DNA from: Streptomyces fagopyri
GTDB lineage: Bacteria > Actinomycetota > Actinomycetes > Streptomycetales > Streptomycetaceae
Assembly (NCBI RefSeq): GCF_009498275.1
Contig: NZ_CP045643.1
Coordinates: 6,882,001 to 6,946,000, forward strand
Direction: 5' to 3'
Length of the DNA stretch: 64,000 bases
The translations under genes were made by a program, and so were the position numbers. Positions 8,210-15,910 of the stretch are shown piece after piece; the stretch's first letter is position 1, and each line of letters begins with the position of its first letter. The notes under the pieces are model-generated. The model was given only the letters and a program-made list of their open reading frames with translations. It searched no databases and had not been told where the DNA came from.

Positions 8210-8473
8210 ATGGACAACATCAAGCAGCGGATGCGCAACGAGCGGATCTACAACGGAATGCCGGCCCGTGAACTCGGCAGCGAGGGCTGGCACAAGCCCT
8301 GGAGCGGAGGCAACGGCGGCAACTGCCTGGAGGCGATGAAACTGGCCGACGGACGGATCGCGGTGCGTCAGTCGGCGGACCCGGACGGACCCGCCCTGAT
8401 CTACACGCCCGGTGAGATGACCGCGTTCATCCAGGGTGCGAAGGAAGGGGTGGCGGACTTCCTTCTCTCCTGA
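8210..8473 (+). CDS. DUF397 domain protein
   Basis: An 87-residue member of the DUF397 family (WxKPxSGGNGGNCLEA, VRQSADPDGPALIYTPGEMTAFI), the small partner always found beside WhiJ-type XRE regulators. In characterised loci the DUF397 protein modulates its XRE partner, possibly as an antitoxin-like ligand. Here it starts on the base after the XRE stop. The consensus RDSKDP motif is RQSADP in this copy. Confidence 0.93.
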   Translation: MDNIKQRMRNERIYNGMPARELGSEGWHKPWSGGNGGNCLEAMKLADGRIAVRQSADPDGPALIYTPGEMTAFIQGAKEGVADFLLS

Positions 8474-8489
8474 TCCCTCTGCCTTCCTT

Positions 8490-8560
8490 GGCCCACCCAC
8501 CTCCTCTGGCCCATCCACCTCCTCTGACCCATCTGCCCTTCTGACCCCCTTGCCCTTCTC
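8490..8560 (+). repeat. 18-bp pyrimidine-rich tandem repeat
   Basis: GGCCCACCCACCTCCTCT (8490-8507), GGCCCATCCACCTCCTCT (8508-8525) and two more degenerate CC(C/A)TTCT-type units follow the DUF397 stop. The strand is almost purely pyrimidine on the plus side. I see no gene in 8474-8707. Confidence 0.65.
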
Positions 8561-8707
8561 CTGAACTCCGTTGAATGCTGTTGAACCCCCCTAAAACAGT
8601 GATGAATTGGCCACCCGTCGGGATACGAGAAGAAATCCGGAGGCACGACGCAGAACCCAGAAGCACGACGGTGCGGGGCGTGGCCGTCCCGGTGGCGGCG
8701 AGAGCGG

Positions 8708-10135
8708 TCAGCCCGGGGGCAGCGCCTCGCACAACGCCTCCAGGGCCGCCCCGTACGCGTGTTCCGAAGGAGTCGCGTATCCCACGACCAGTCCGTCCGG
8801 CACGGACATCGTCGCCCGCGGGTGCCGGAACTCGGCCAGTCCGTCCAGCGCGACCCCCTGCCAGGTCGCGGCCTTGACCGCCGAGCGTTCGGTCCCGGGC
8901 GGCAGTCTCAGCACCGCGTGCAGTCCGGCCGCGATCCCGGTGACCTCGATGTGCGGCGCCCGCTCGGCGAGCGCCGCGACGAGCCGGTCGCGCCGCGTCC
9001 GGTACCGCTGCCGCATACGGCGCACATGACGGTCGTACGACCCCGAGGCGAGGAAGTCCGCGAGCGTCAGCTGGTCCAGGGTGCTCGCCCAGGCCTCCCG
9101 CTCGCCCTTGGCCGCGAGGACGGCGTCGACGTACCGCTGCGGAAGGACCATCCAGCCGAGCCGCAGCGCGGGCGACAGGCTCTTGCTGACCGAGCCGATG
9201 TGGACCACCCGCTCCGGGTCCAGTCCCTGTAGAGCGCCGACAGGCCGGCGGTCGTAGCGGAACTCCCCGTCGTAGTCGTCCTCCAGCACCAGTCCGCCGC
9301 GCGCGCGTGCCCAGTCGACCACCGCGGCCCGCCGTTCCGGATGCAGCGGGCCGCCGGTCGGGAACTGGTGTGCCGGCGTGAGCAGTACGGCCCGCTCCCG
9401 GTCCAGCCCGCCCACCTGGGCGCCGTCCTCGTCCAGGGCCAGCGGCACGGTCCGTACGGACGCGGCGGCCAGCAACTCGCGGTGGAAGCCGAGGCCGTAC
9501 GACTCGACAGCCAGCGGCCCCCGCAGGACCCGCGGGAACAACAGCCGCAGAGCGTGCGCGAACCCGGAGCAGATCACGATCCGCTCCGGGTCGGCGCGCA
9601 CCCCGCGCGTGCGGGTCAGGTATTCGGCGAGGGCTTCGCGCAGCTCGCGCCGCCCCGCCGGATCGCCCGGCCCGAACGCTTCGGTGGGCGCCTGCCGGAG
9701 AGCCCGCCGGTACGAGGCGAGCCAGGCGGAACGCGGGAACGACGACGCGTCCGGCGTGCCCTGCCGCAGATCGTGCCGGGGGCCCCGGGGCGGTGCGGGG
9801 GCCTTCTTCGGTACGCGCGCGGCGGCGCCCCGCGGTGCGCTGTTCCCCCACTGGTTCAGGGGCGTGGCGACCCGGGTGCCCGAACCCTGGCGGGCGGTCA
9901 GCCAGCCCTCGGCGACCAACTCGGCGTACGCGTCGGCGACCGTGTTGCGCGCCATGCCCAGGTCGGCGGCGAGTGAGCGGTACGGCGGCAGCCGCGTGCC
10001 CGGCGCCAGCCTTCCGCCGCGTACGGCGTCGCGCAGCGCGCGGATCAGGGCGGCCCGGCGTCCGCCCGGACCGGACAGCTCCACATACAGGTCGGCGCCG
10101 ATCCGCTCCGCAGAATTGACCCATGATTCCGCCAT
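8708..10135 (-). CDS. MocR/PdxR-type regulator (GntR HTH fused to aminotransferase-like domain)
   Basis: A 475-residue protein. An N-terminal winged-helix GntR domain (about residues 15-85, ALIRALRDAVRGGRLAPGTRLPPYRSLAADLGMARNTVADAYAEL read as separate helices) is joined to a class-I PLP aminotransferase fold. The PLP lysine lies in IGSVSKSLSPALRLGW. MocR proteins use PLP as a ligand, often to control pyridoxal synthesis or amino-acid metabolism. The gene is divergent from the AhpD-like gene across 47 bases, so it probably controls that gene and itself. Confidence 0.93.
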   Translation of the reverse strand: MAESWVNSAERIGADLYVELSGPGGRRAALIRALRDAVRGGRLAPGTRLPPYRSLAADLGMARNTVADAYAELVAEGWLTARQGSGTRVATPLNQWGNSAPRGAAARVPKKAPAPPRGPRHDLRQGTPDASSFPRSAWLASYRRALRQAPTEAFGPGDPAGRRELREALAEYLTRTRGVRADPERIVICSGFAHALRLLFPRVLRGPLAVESYGLGFHRELLAAASVRTVPLALDEDGAQVGGLDRERAVLLTPAHQFPTGGPLHPERRAAVVDWARARGGLVLEDDYDGEFRYDRRPVGALQGLDPERVVHIGSVSKSLSPALRLGWMVLPQRYVDAVLAAKGEREAWASTLDQLTLADFLASGSYDRHVRRMRQRYRTRRDRLVAALAERAPHIEVTGIAAGLHAVLRLPPGTERSAVKAATWQGVALDGLAEFRHPRATMSVPDGLVVGYATPSEHAYGAALEALCEALPPG

Positions 10136-10182
10136 GGAAGTGAACTCTACAACTGGTCTTTCCCGCCCGTAGGTTCATGGTC
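10136..10182 (+). promoter_or_regulatory. Divergent promoter between mocR-type gene and AhpD-like gene
   Basis: TAGGTT at 10170-10175 makes a good -10 hexamer placed seven bases before the ATG at 10183, as expected for a leaderless Streptomyces transcript. The segment AACTCTACAACTGG (10143-10156) lies where -35 and activator contacts would be and contains a repeated AACT, a plausible MocR site. Confidence 0.45.
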
Positions 10183-10797
10183 ATGACGACGAACACGAGC
10201 ACGAGCACGAACGCCGGCGCGGCGCCGACCATGACCCCGACGGTTGACCCGGCGACGGACCCGACAGTGGACCCGACGGTTGACCCGGCGACGGACCCGG
10301 CCGTGAACTCGGTGGTGAACCCGGTGGTGGGTCCGCCGGCCGTCGCCGGGAGCCCGCGTCTCGACCTCGCGAAGTCCGCTCCGAGGGTCTTCCGTGCGTT
10401 GATCGGCTTCGACGCGGCGGCCCGGGAGGGGCTCGACCCGGCCCTCGTCGAACTGATCCAGATCCGCTCCTCGCACCTCAACCACTGCGCGTACTGCCTC
10501 CACATGCACACCAACGACGCCCGCAAGGCAGGTGAGAGCGAGGACCGGCTGCACATGGTCCCGGTGTGGCGCGAGGCCGGCCACTTCTTCACCGAACGGG
10601 AGCGGGCCGCCCTGGCCCTCACCGAGGCGGTCACCCTGGTCGCCGACGGCGGAGTCCCGGACGACGTCTACGCGCGGGCCGCCGCGGTCTTCGACGACCA
10701 GGAACTGGCCCACGTCCTCGCCGTGATCCTCACGATCAACACCTGGAACCGGGTCGCGCTGGCGACGGCGAAGATCGCCGGAACGGACACGCGCTGA
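10183..10797 (+). CDS. Carboxymuconolactone decarboxylase / AhpD-like family protein
   Basis: A 204-residue AhpD-fold protein with the redox CxxC-type motif HCAYCLHMH followed by TNDARKAGES, typical of alkylhydroperoxidase-like CMD proteins that reduce peroxides. Before the domain lies a roughly 45-residue Thr/Pro/Asp/Val-rich tail with repeats of the VDPATDPT type, unusual for the family. ATG at 10183 fits the -10 position; an ATG two codons upstream is the alternative. The divergent MocR regulator suggests control by pyridoxal phosphate or an amino compound. Confidence 0.88.
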   Translation: MTTNTSTSTNAGAAPTMTPTVDPATDPTVDPTVDPATDPAVNSVVNPVVGPPAVAGSPRLDLAKSAPRVFRALIGFDAAAREGLDPALVELIQIRSSHLNHCAYCLHMHTNDARKAGESEDRLHMVPVWREAGHFFTERERAALALTEAVTLVADGGVPDDVYARAAAVFDDQELAHVLAVILTINTWNRVALATAKIAGTDTR

Positions 10798-10798
10798 G

Positions 10799-10995
10799 CC
10801 GGAGTCCGGACTCCGGAGCTCGGAGCCCGGAGCCGGAGCCCGGAGCCGGAGCCCGGAGCCCGGAGCTGGAGCCTGGAGCCGGAGCCCGGAGCTGGAGCCG
10901 GAGCCCGGAGCTGGAGCCTGGAGCCTGGAGCCGGAGCCCGGAGCCCGGAGCCGGGGCCGGGCCCGGGGCCCGGGGCCCGGGGCCGGGAGGCTGGC
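10799..10995 (+). repeat. Degenerate GGAGCC-type tandem repeat tract
   Basis: The tract begins with an 18-bp perfect palindrome, CCGGAGTCCGGACTCCGG at 10799-10816, right after the AhpD-like stop; this may act as terminator. About 180 bases of GGAGCC/CGGAGC(T/C)-type hexamers follow, passing into GGGCCC-rich sequence. The whole 340-base gap 10798-11137 before the end of gltD holds no credible gene. Confidence 0.75.
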
Positions 10996-11137
10996 GCGGG
11001 GCGTGGCGGGGCGCGGGGCCTGGGACCCGGGACGCGGTTGGCGGGGCGCGGGACAAGAGGCGCCGGGCGCGGTCGGCGGGTCGCCTCGGGTCCCGCGGGG
11101 CGTCCGTACGCGCCCGCCCCGGTCGTGCGGTCCCGGC

Positions 11138-12625
11138 CTACGCCGTCATGGGACGGTCGAACGGACCGATCGGCGCCGGCAGGCTGGAGATTCCGGTCAG
11201 CGCGCGATCCACCGCGGCCGCCACCGCACGGCCCTCGGCGATGGCCCACACGATGAGGGACTGGCCACGGGCCGCGTCCCCGGCGGCGTACACCCGCGGA
11301 ACGTTGGTCGCGAAACCGGCGTCGCGGGTGATCGTGCCGCGCGGGTCGAGGGCCAGACCGAGCTGGTCGATCAGACCGTCGTGCCGGTCCGGACCCGAGA
11401 AACCGAGGGCGAGCAGCACGAGGTCGGCCGGGAGGGTCCGGCCGGAACCCGGGACGGGACGGCGCCCCGCGTCCACCTCGACCAGGTGCAGCGAACGCAC
11501 CCGTCCCCTCGCGTCCCCGGTGAAGTGGAGCGTGGACGCGGCGAAGAGCCGCGCGTCCGCGTGCGCCGCCGGCGCCGTCTCCAGGTCCCGGGCCTCCTCG
11601 TGCGCGGCCGAGAGCCGGTAGATCTTCGGATACGTGGGCCACGGTTCGACGTCGTGGTCGCGCTCCTCCTCCGGCTGCGGATAGATGTCGAGCTGGGTCA
11701 CGGACGCGGCTCCCTCGCGCACCGCCGTCCCCAGACAGTCCGCCCCCGTGTCGCCGCCGCCGACGATGACGACGTGCTTGCCGGCCGCGGACAAAGGCGA
11801 GACCTCCAGATCGCCCTCGCACACCCGGTCGGCGAACGGCAGATACTCCATCGCCTGATGGATGCCACTCAACTCGCGCCCTGTCACGTCCAGTTCACGC
11901 CAGGCCGTGGCCCCCGTGGCGAGCACGACGGCGTCGTAGCGCATCCGCAGCTCCGACGCCGTGAGGTCCCGCCCGATCGTCGTCGAGGTGCGGAACTTGG
12001 TCCCCTCCGCCCGCATCTGCTCCAGCCGCCTGTCCAGGTGGCGCTTCTCCATCTTGAACGCGGGGATGCCGTACCGCAGCAGGCCGCCGATCCTGTCGGC
12101 CCGCTCGTAGACGGCGACGGTGTGTCCGGCCCGGGTCAGCTGCTGGGCGGCGGCGAGCCCGGTGGGCCCCGATCCGACCACCGCTACCGTCCGCCCGGAG
12201 AGCCGCTCCGGCGGACTCGGCGGCGTGAAGCCGTCGGCCCAGGCACGGTCGGCGATGGCCACCTCGACGTTCTTGATGGTGACCGCGGGCTGGTTGATCG
12301 CGAGGACACAGCCCGCCTCGCACGGCGCGGGGCACAACCGCCCGGTGAACTCGGGGAAGTTGTTCGTCGCGTGCAGCCGGTCGCTCGCCGCACGCCAGTC
12401 GTCGCGCGAGACGAGGTCGTTCCACTCGGGGATCAGGTTGCCGAGCGGACAGGCTTCGTGGCAGAAGGGGACCCCGCAGTCCATGCAGCGGTCGGCCTGG
12501 CGCCCGATGATCGGCAGCAGCGCACCGGGGACGTAGACCTCGTTCCAGTCCCGCACCCGCTCCTCGACGGGCCGGCGCGGATACTCCTCGCGCGGAGTGG
12601 ACATGAATCCCTTGGGATCGGCCAT
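11138..12625 (-). CDS. gltD: Glutamate synthase small (beta) subunit
   Basis: A 495-residue FAD/NADPH-dependent subunit that feeds electrons to the glutamate synthase large subunit (glutamine + 2-oxoglutarate to 2 glutamate). Iron-sulfur cysteines are present at C47, C50, C55, C59 and C98, C102, C106. FAD and NADPH Rossmann motifs follow (VVGSGPTGLAAA about residue 147 and VIVGGGDTGADC about 290). Length and motifs are complete. No gltB is adjacent in this window, so it must act with a distant large subunit or as a stand-alone electron donor. The ATG is followed by MADPKGFM, the standard GltD start. Confidence 0.95.
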   Translation of the reverse strand: MADPKGFMSTPREEYPRRPVEERVRDWNEVYVPGALLPIIGRQADRCMDCGVPFCHEACPLGNLIPEWNDLVSRDDWRAASDRLHATNNFPEFTGRLCPAPCEAGCVLAINQPAVTIKNVEVAIADRAWADGFTPPSPPERLSGRTVAVVGSGPTGLAAAQQLTRAGHTVAVYERADRIGGLLRYGIPAFKMEKRHLDRRLEQMRAEGTKFRTSTTIGRDLTASELRMRYDAVVLATGATAWRELDVTGRELSGIHQAMEYLPFADRVCEGDLEVSPLSAAGKHVVIVGGGDTGADCLGTAVREGAASVTQLDIYPQPEEERDHDVEPWPTYPKIYRLSAAHEEARDLETAPAAHADARLFAASTLHFTGDARGRVRSLHLVEVDAGRRPVPGSGRTLPADLVLLALGFSGPDRHDGLIDQLGLALDPRGTITRDAGFATNVPRVYAAGDAARGQSLIVWAIAEGRAVAAAVDRALTGISSLPAPIGPFDRPMTA

Positions 12626-12819
12626 GGCCGTCCCCCTTGCGTGCGCGTAGCGTCACGGAGCCGCACGGGCGTCGGACACCTTCGGTCACGCCTTCCGGGC
12701 GGCACTCCTCTCCCGCCACGATACGACGCCTTCCCGGGCCCTGCCGCTCAGGTGAAGGCAGGCCCGCGCCTCGGCCGGGAGCCCGCGTGCGCCGCAGGTG
12801 AGGGCACCTGCGCGCGCTC

Positions 12820-12890
12820 GGGCTGAGGGCGCCGGAGGGGCATCCACGCGTGCTCGGGCTGACGGCGCCGGAGGGCATCCACGGGTGCTC
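12820..12890 (+). repeat. 35/36-bp tandem repeat, two clear copies
   Basis: GGGCTGAGGGCGCCGGAGG and the sequence following it (12820-12855) recur as GGGCTGACGGCGCCGGAGG at 12856-12890, with a degenerate copy on each side. The 305-base gap 12626-12930 contains this repeat and no gene. Confidence 0.65.
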
Positions 12891-12930
12891 GGCGGGCCAC
12901 GCGTGCCCGGGTGAGGGCGCGTGGGCGTGG

Positions 12931-13410
12931 TCAGGTGAGGGCCAGCGTGTACGAGAGCGCCGCGGCGGCCGACGCGAGCGTGCGGACGTGGTTCCATCTC
13001 GTCCACCCGCGCACGTACGAGCGCCACTGCGCGGCGCCCTCGGGGCTGCCGGGGTCCATCTTCAGGAGCGCGTCGTTGCGCGGGACGTTCGCGACGACCG
13101 TCACCCCGAACGACCCGAACAGATACAGAGCGCTGCCCAGCAGCAGCTCCACCGTCCCGTCGTCGGGCAGCAGCACGAACGTGACCACGCCGAGTACGGC
13201 GCACAGTCCCGCCGAGCCGACGAACAGCAGCATGAACGCCGGGCGCACCGCGGCCGCGTTGATCGAGTTCATCGCCGCCACACCCTGGGCGGGCGGCAGC
13301 TCGGCCAGCCCGCGCATCACGAAGGTCGAGAACCCGCAGAACACCCCGGCCACCATCCCGCAGCCGAGCACCCCCAGCACCGTCAGCACGAGATACGGCC
13401 CATCGATCAT
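12931..13410 (-). CDS. DUF1772 (anthrone-oxygenase-like) membrane protein
   Basis: A 159-residue protein with four predicted transmembrane segments (about 5-25, 52-72, 80-105 and 135-158) and the DUF1772 pattern, including VMRGLAELPPAQGVAAMNSIN and PRNDAL. Family members include anthrone oxygenases, but most bacterial copies are uncharacterised small membrane proteins. ATG at 13410 has a GGGGG ribosome site six bases upstream; the frame stays open further upstream without a hydrophobic match. There is no polyketide cluster here, so a biosynthetic role is doubtful. Confidence 0.85.
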   Translation of the reverse strand: MIDGPYLVLTVLGVLGCGMVAGVFCGFSTFVMRGLAELPPAQGVAAMNSINAAAVRPAFMLLFVGSAGLCAVLGVVTFVLLPDDGTVELLLGSALYLFGSFGVTVVANVPRNDALLKMDPGSPEGAAQWRSYVRGWTRWNHVRTLASAAAALSYTLALT

Positions 13411-13641
13411 GACAACCCCCGCGTCGTCGTTCCCCGAAGCCAAAGATCCTGCATGGCGCCACCCCTCACCACAAGTGAAATCCCTCGCGCCGGCCGCGAC
13501 CATGGCCGAGGTGCCCGGACGCATGCGCGAGCGTCCAGGAGCCGGCCACCGCCGCCGCGCCCGTCGCGCGGCCAGGCGCGCCCGGTGGGGCAGGCGGGGC
13601 GCGCCCGGTGGGGCGGTCGGGGCAGGCGGGGGCGGCCCGCG

Positions 13642-14337
13642 TCACGCGCCCGCCGTGAGCTCGCCGCGCCACCCCTGGAGCCGCGCCTCCACGGCGGCCG
13701 TGATCCGCCGCCGTGCCTCGTGCCGCGGCACGCCGCTCATCAGCAGCTGGTCGTACGGCGTGTCCACATGCCGTACGGACGCGCGGACCGCCGAGGCCAC
13801 CGCCCCCTCGGACAACGCGCGGCCCGCCGCACTGCGCCCCACCCGTCCGCTCCCGCGCGCCGAGGCGTGCGCGGCGATCTCCCGCGCCCGTTCGGCCGGA
13901 CAGCCGGGGAACAGCCGGCGTATCTCCCACCAGAACGCGTCCGTGAACCGCTGGTCCTCGGTCTCCCTGCGTCGTGCGTCCCGCGCACGGCGCCGCCGCC
14001 GCGCCTCGGCGTCCTCCAGACACCACTCCTCGGCCCGGGCCAGCGCCGTCTCCTCGACGAGGACGCCCTGCCGCTCGTAACGGCCCTGCCGCCGGTTGAA
14101 CCGCACCACCACCGCCGACAGCGCGCTGCCCTCCCGCGATCTCCGCGTCAGCGCGGTGTCGCCGCGCGGCAGGAACACCAGATGCCCCAGGTCCGCGCAG
14201 TCCACGCAACGCGGTGATCCCTCCTCCAGCACCAGCAGCGCCAGCGGTCCTGTCCGGCACTCGACACAGTGCCGCTTCCTGAGCGGCTGAATGACGAGAA
14301 GTCCGCTGTGGGACGGAGGAGTCGCGATCGGTGCCAT
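13642..14337 (-). CDS. DUF2293 domain protein
   Basis: A 231-residue soluble protein. The first part carries cysteine pairs (HCVECRTGPL, CVDCADLGH), which look like a small zinc site, followed by LVFLPRGDTALTRR. An Arg/Glu-rich helix leads into the DUF2293 C-terminal domain (about 145-225: FPGCPAERAREIAAHA, SGRVGRS, VRHVDTPYDQLLMSGVPRHEAR). ATG at 14337 gives the usual N-terminus; a frame extension to 14424 is low-complexity. The molecular function of DUF2293 is unknown. It is divergent from the uridine-kinase-like gene. Confidence 0.85.
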   Translation of the reverse strand: MAPIATPPSHSGLLVIQPLRKRHCVECRTGPLALLVLEEGSPRCVDCADLGHLVFLPRGDTALTRRSREGSALSAVVVRFNRRQGRYERQGVLVEETALARAEEWCLEDAEARRRRRARDARRRETEDQRFTDAFWWEIRRLFPGCPAERAREIAAHASARGSGRVGRSAAGRALSEGAVASAVRASVRHVDTPYDQLLMSGVPRHEARRRITAAVEARLQGWRGELTAGA

Positions 14338-14420
14338 ATACAGTTCATTCCCCGGCCCGGCCCGGGACCCACGCCCCGGCCGACCGTCTCTCCCTCGGGC
14401 CCTCGGCCCCTTCGCCCGGG

Positions 14421-14527
14421 GCACCTCGGCCCGGCGAGCTCTCCGTCTCGCGACTTCTTCGCCCAGGGCACCTCGGCCCGGCGAGTTCTCCGTCTCGCGG
14501 CCCCTCCGCCGGCGGCACCTCGGCCCC
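14421..14527 (+). repeat. 47-bp tandem repeat in a divergent intergenic region
   Basis: The 32-base core starting GCACCTCGGCCCGGCGAG occurs at 14421-14452 and 14468-14499 with one mismatch. A third partial copy starts at 14515, so the period is 47 bp. It lies between the divergent DUF2293 and uridine-kinase-like genes and may separate their promoters. Confidence 0.75.
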
Positions 14528-14611
14528 GCGCCTCCGGGACGGCTGGCTCGCGCTTCGCGGTCCGCTGCCCGGGCCGGCGAGCGCGAGGCGCGGGCGCGGC
14601 ATCATGGGCCT

Positions 14612-15244
14612 GTGCGACTCGAAGCGATCACCTGGGAACGGCTCGGCGACCTCCTCGCCGAGCGCCTGCTCGACCTGAAGCCCGACGACGGCGGCCCCTG
14701 GCCCCGGATCGCCTTCGACGGAGCCCCGGCCGCCCGCCCCGGCGACCTCGCGCACCGTGTCCGCGAGGCGCTGCGCATACGCGGCCGGTCCTCGCTCGTC
14801 GTCGACGCCCAGGACTTCGTGCGCCCCGCGTCGCTCCGCTTCGAATACGGTCACGAGGACGTCGACGCGTACTACGACGGCTGGTTCGACACCGGCGCCC
14901 TGTGGCGCGAGGTCTTCGGGCCCCTGGACCCCGGCGGGAACGGCCGCGTCCTGCCCGACCTCTGGGACCCGGCCACCGACCGCGCCACCCGCAGCTCCTA
15001 CGTCCAACTCCCGCCCGGCGGGCTCCTGCTGCTCCATGGCCCCTTCCTCCTGCGGCACTGGTTCCCGTTCGACCTCAGCGTCCATGTCCTCCTCTCCCCG
15101 GGCGCCCTGAGCCGCCGTACACCGGAGCCCGAACACTGGACCCTCCCCGCCTTCCAGCGTTACGAGACGGAGGTGGCCCCGGGCGCCGCGGCCGATGTGC
15201 TGGTGCGCGCGGACGATCCACGTCACCCGGCGTGGAACGGCTGA
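14612..15244 (+). CDS. Uridine-kinase-like protein lacking the P-loop lysine
   Basis: A 210-residue protein that aligns by pattern with Streptomyces uridine-kinase-like P-loop proteins (RIAFDGAPAARPGDLA, VVDAQDFVRPASLRFEYG, DAYYDGWFDTGALWREV, LLLLHGPFLLRHWFPFDLSVHVLLS). The Walker A position reads GAPAARPGD instead of GxxxxGKS/T, so ATP binding as a normal kinase is doubtful. GTG at 14612 is chosen because all similarity begins there and CATCAT lies at a leaderless -10 distance; there is no ribosome site. Confidence 0.8.
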   Translation: MRLEAITWERLGDLLAERLLDLKPDDGGPWPRIAFDGAPAARPGDLAHRVREALRIRGRSSLVVDAQDFVRPASLRFEYGHEDVDAYYDGWFDTGALWREVFGPLDPGGNGRVLPDLWDPATDRATRSSYVQLPPGGLLLLHGPFLLRHWFPFDLSVHVLLSPGALSRRTPEPEHWTLPAFQRYETEVAPGAAADVLVRADDPRHPAWNG

Positions 15245-15422
15245 CGGCACGGCCCGCAGTGCCCTGACGGCGCCGGCTCGCCCGCCCCCGTCGACGGCGT
15301 GTGCCGACCCTCCCGGAGAGGACTTCCGGGTGCACATCCCCGGCGACGCGGCAAGAATGAGGGCGCCGGGACTAGCGGTGTGTTCCGCGCCGCGCCGGCC
15401 GTCCGGCACCGGGAGGTACTTC

Positions 15423-15851
15423 ATGACCACCGCCGGAGACATCATGCACCGTGGTGCCCAGTGGATTCCCGCCCACGAGACCCTTGACCGCGCAGCTCAG
15501 CTGATGCGCGAACTGAACGTGGGCGCGCTGCCCATCAGCGACGAGAACGAACGGCTCTGCGGCATCCTCACAGACCGCGACATCGTCGTCGGCTGTGTGG
15601 CCATGGGCCACGATCCGGCCCAGATCACCGCGGGAGAGATGGCCCAGGGCACCCCGCGCTGGATCGAGTCGGAGGCCGACGTGGGCGAGGTGCTCCAGGA
15701 GATGAAGGGGCACCAGATCCGCCGGCTCCCCGTGATCGAGAACAAACGACTGGTCGGCATGATCAGCGAAGCCGATCTGGCCCAGCATCTGACGGACGAT
15801 CAGTTGGCGGGCTGGGTCGAGAGCGTCTACTCGACGAGCATGACCCGCTGA
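15423..15851 (+). CDS. CBS-domain pair protein
   Basis: A 142-residue protein made of two CBS motifs (about residues 5-60 and 70-130), which together form a Bateman module binding adenosine nucleotides. It carries typical stretches LMRELNVGALPISDENERLCGILTDRD and MKGHQIRRLPVIE (each a separate motif). ATG at 15423 has GGGAGG six bases upstream. No catalytic domain is attached. Such stand-alone proteins often respond to stress or energy state. It is convergent with corA and shares a terminator with it. Confidence 0.93.
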   Translation: MTTAGDIMHRGAQWIPAHETLDRAAQLMRELNVGALPISDENERLCGILTDRDIVVGCVAMGHDPAQITAGEMAQGTPRWIESEADVGEVLQEMKGHQIRRLPVIENKRLVGMISEADLAQHLTDDQLAGWVESVYSTSMTR

Positions 15852-15873
15852 CCGTACGGAGTCTTCCCGTCAC

Positions 15874-15909
15874 GCTTCTCGTCCGGTCGCCGTGCCGGGC
15901 GAGAAGCGA
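15874..15909. terminator. Bidirectional terminator between CBS gene and corA
   Basis: CGCTTCTCG at 15874-15882 pairs perfectly with CGAGAAGCG at 15901-15909, and the stem extends through CCGG/CCGG. It lies between two convergent genes, one base before the corA stop codon, so it can serve both. Confidence 0.85.
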
Positions 15910-15910
15910 G

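Noticed and set aside
12931..13410. DUF1772 gene as evidence for an aromatic polyketide cluster
   Set aside because: No ketosynthase, cyclase or tailoring genes nearby; the family is widespread outside such clusters.
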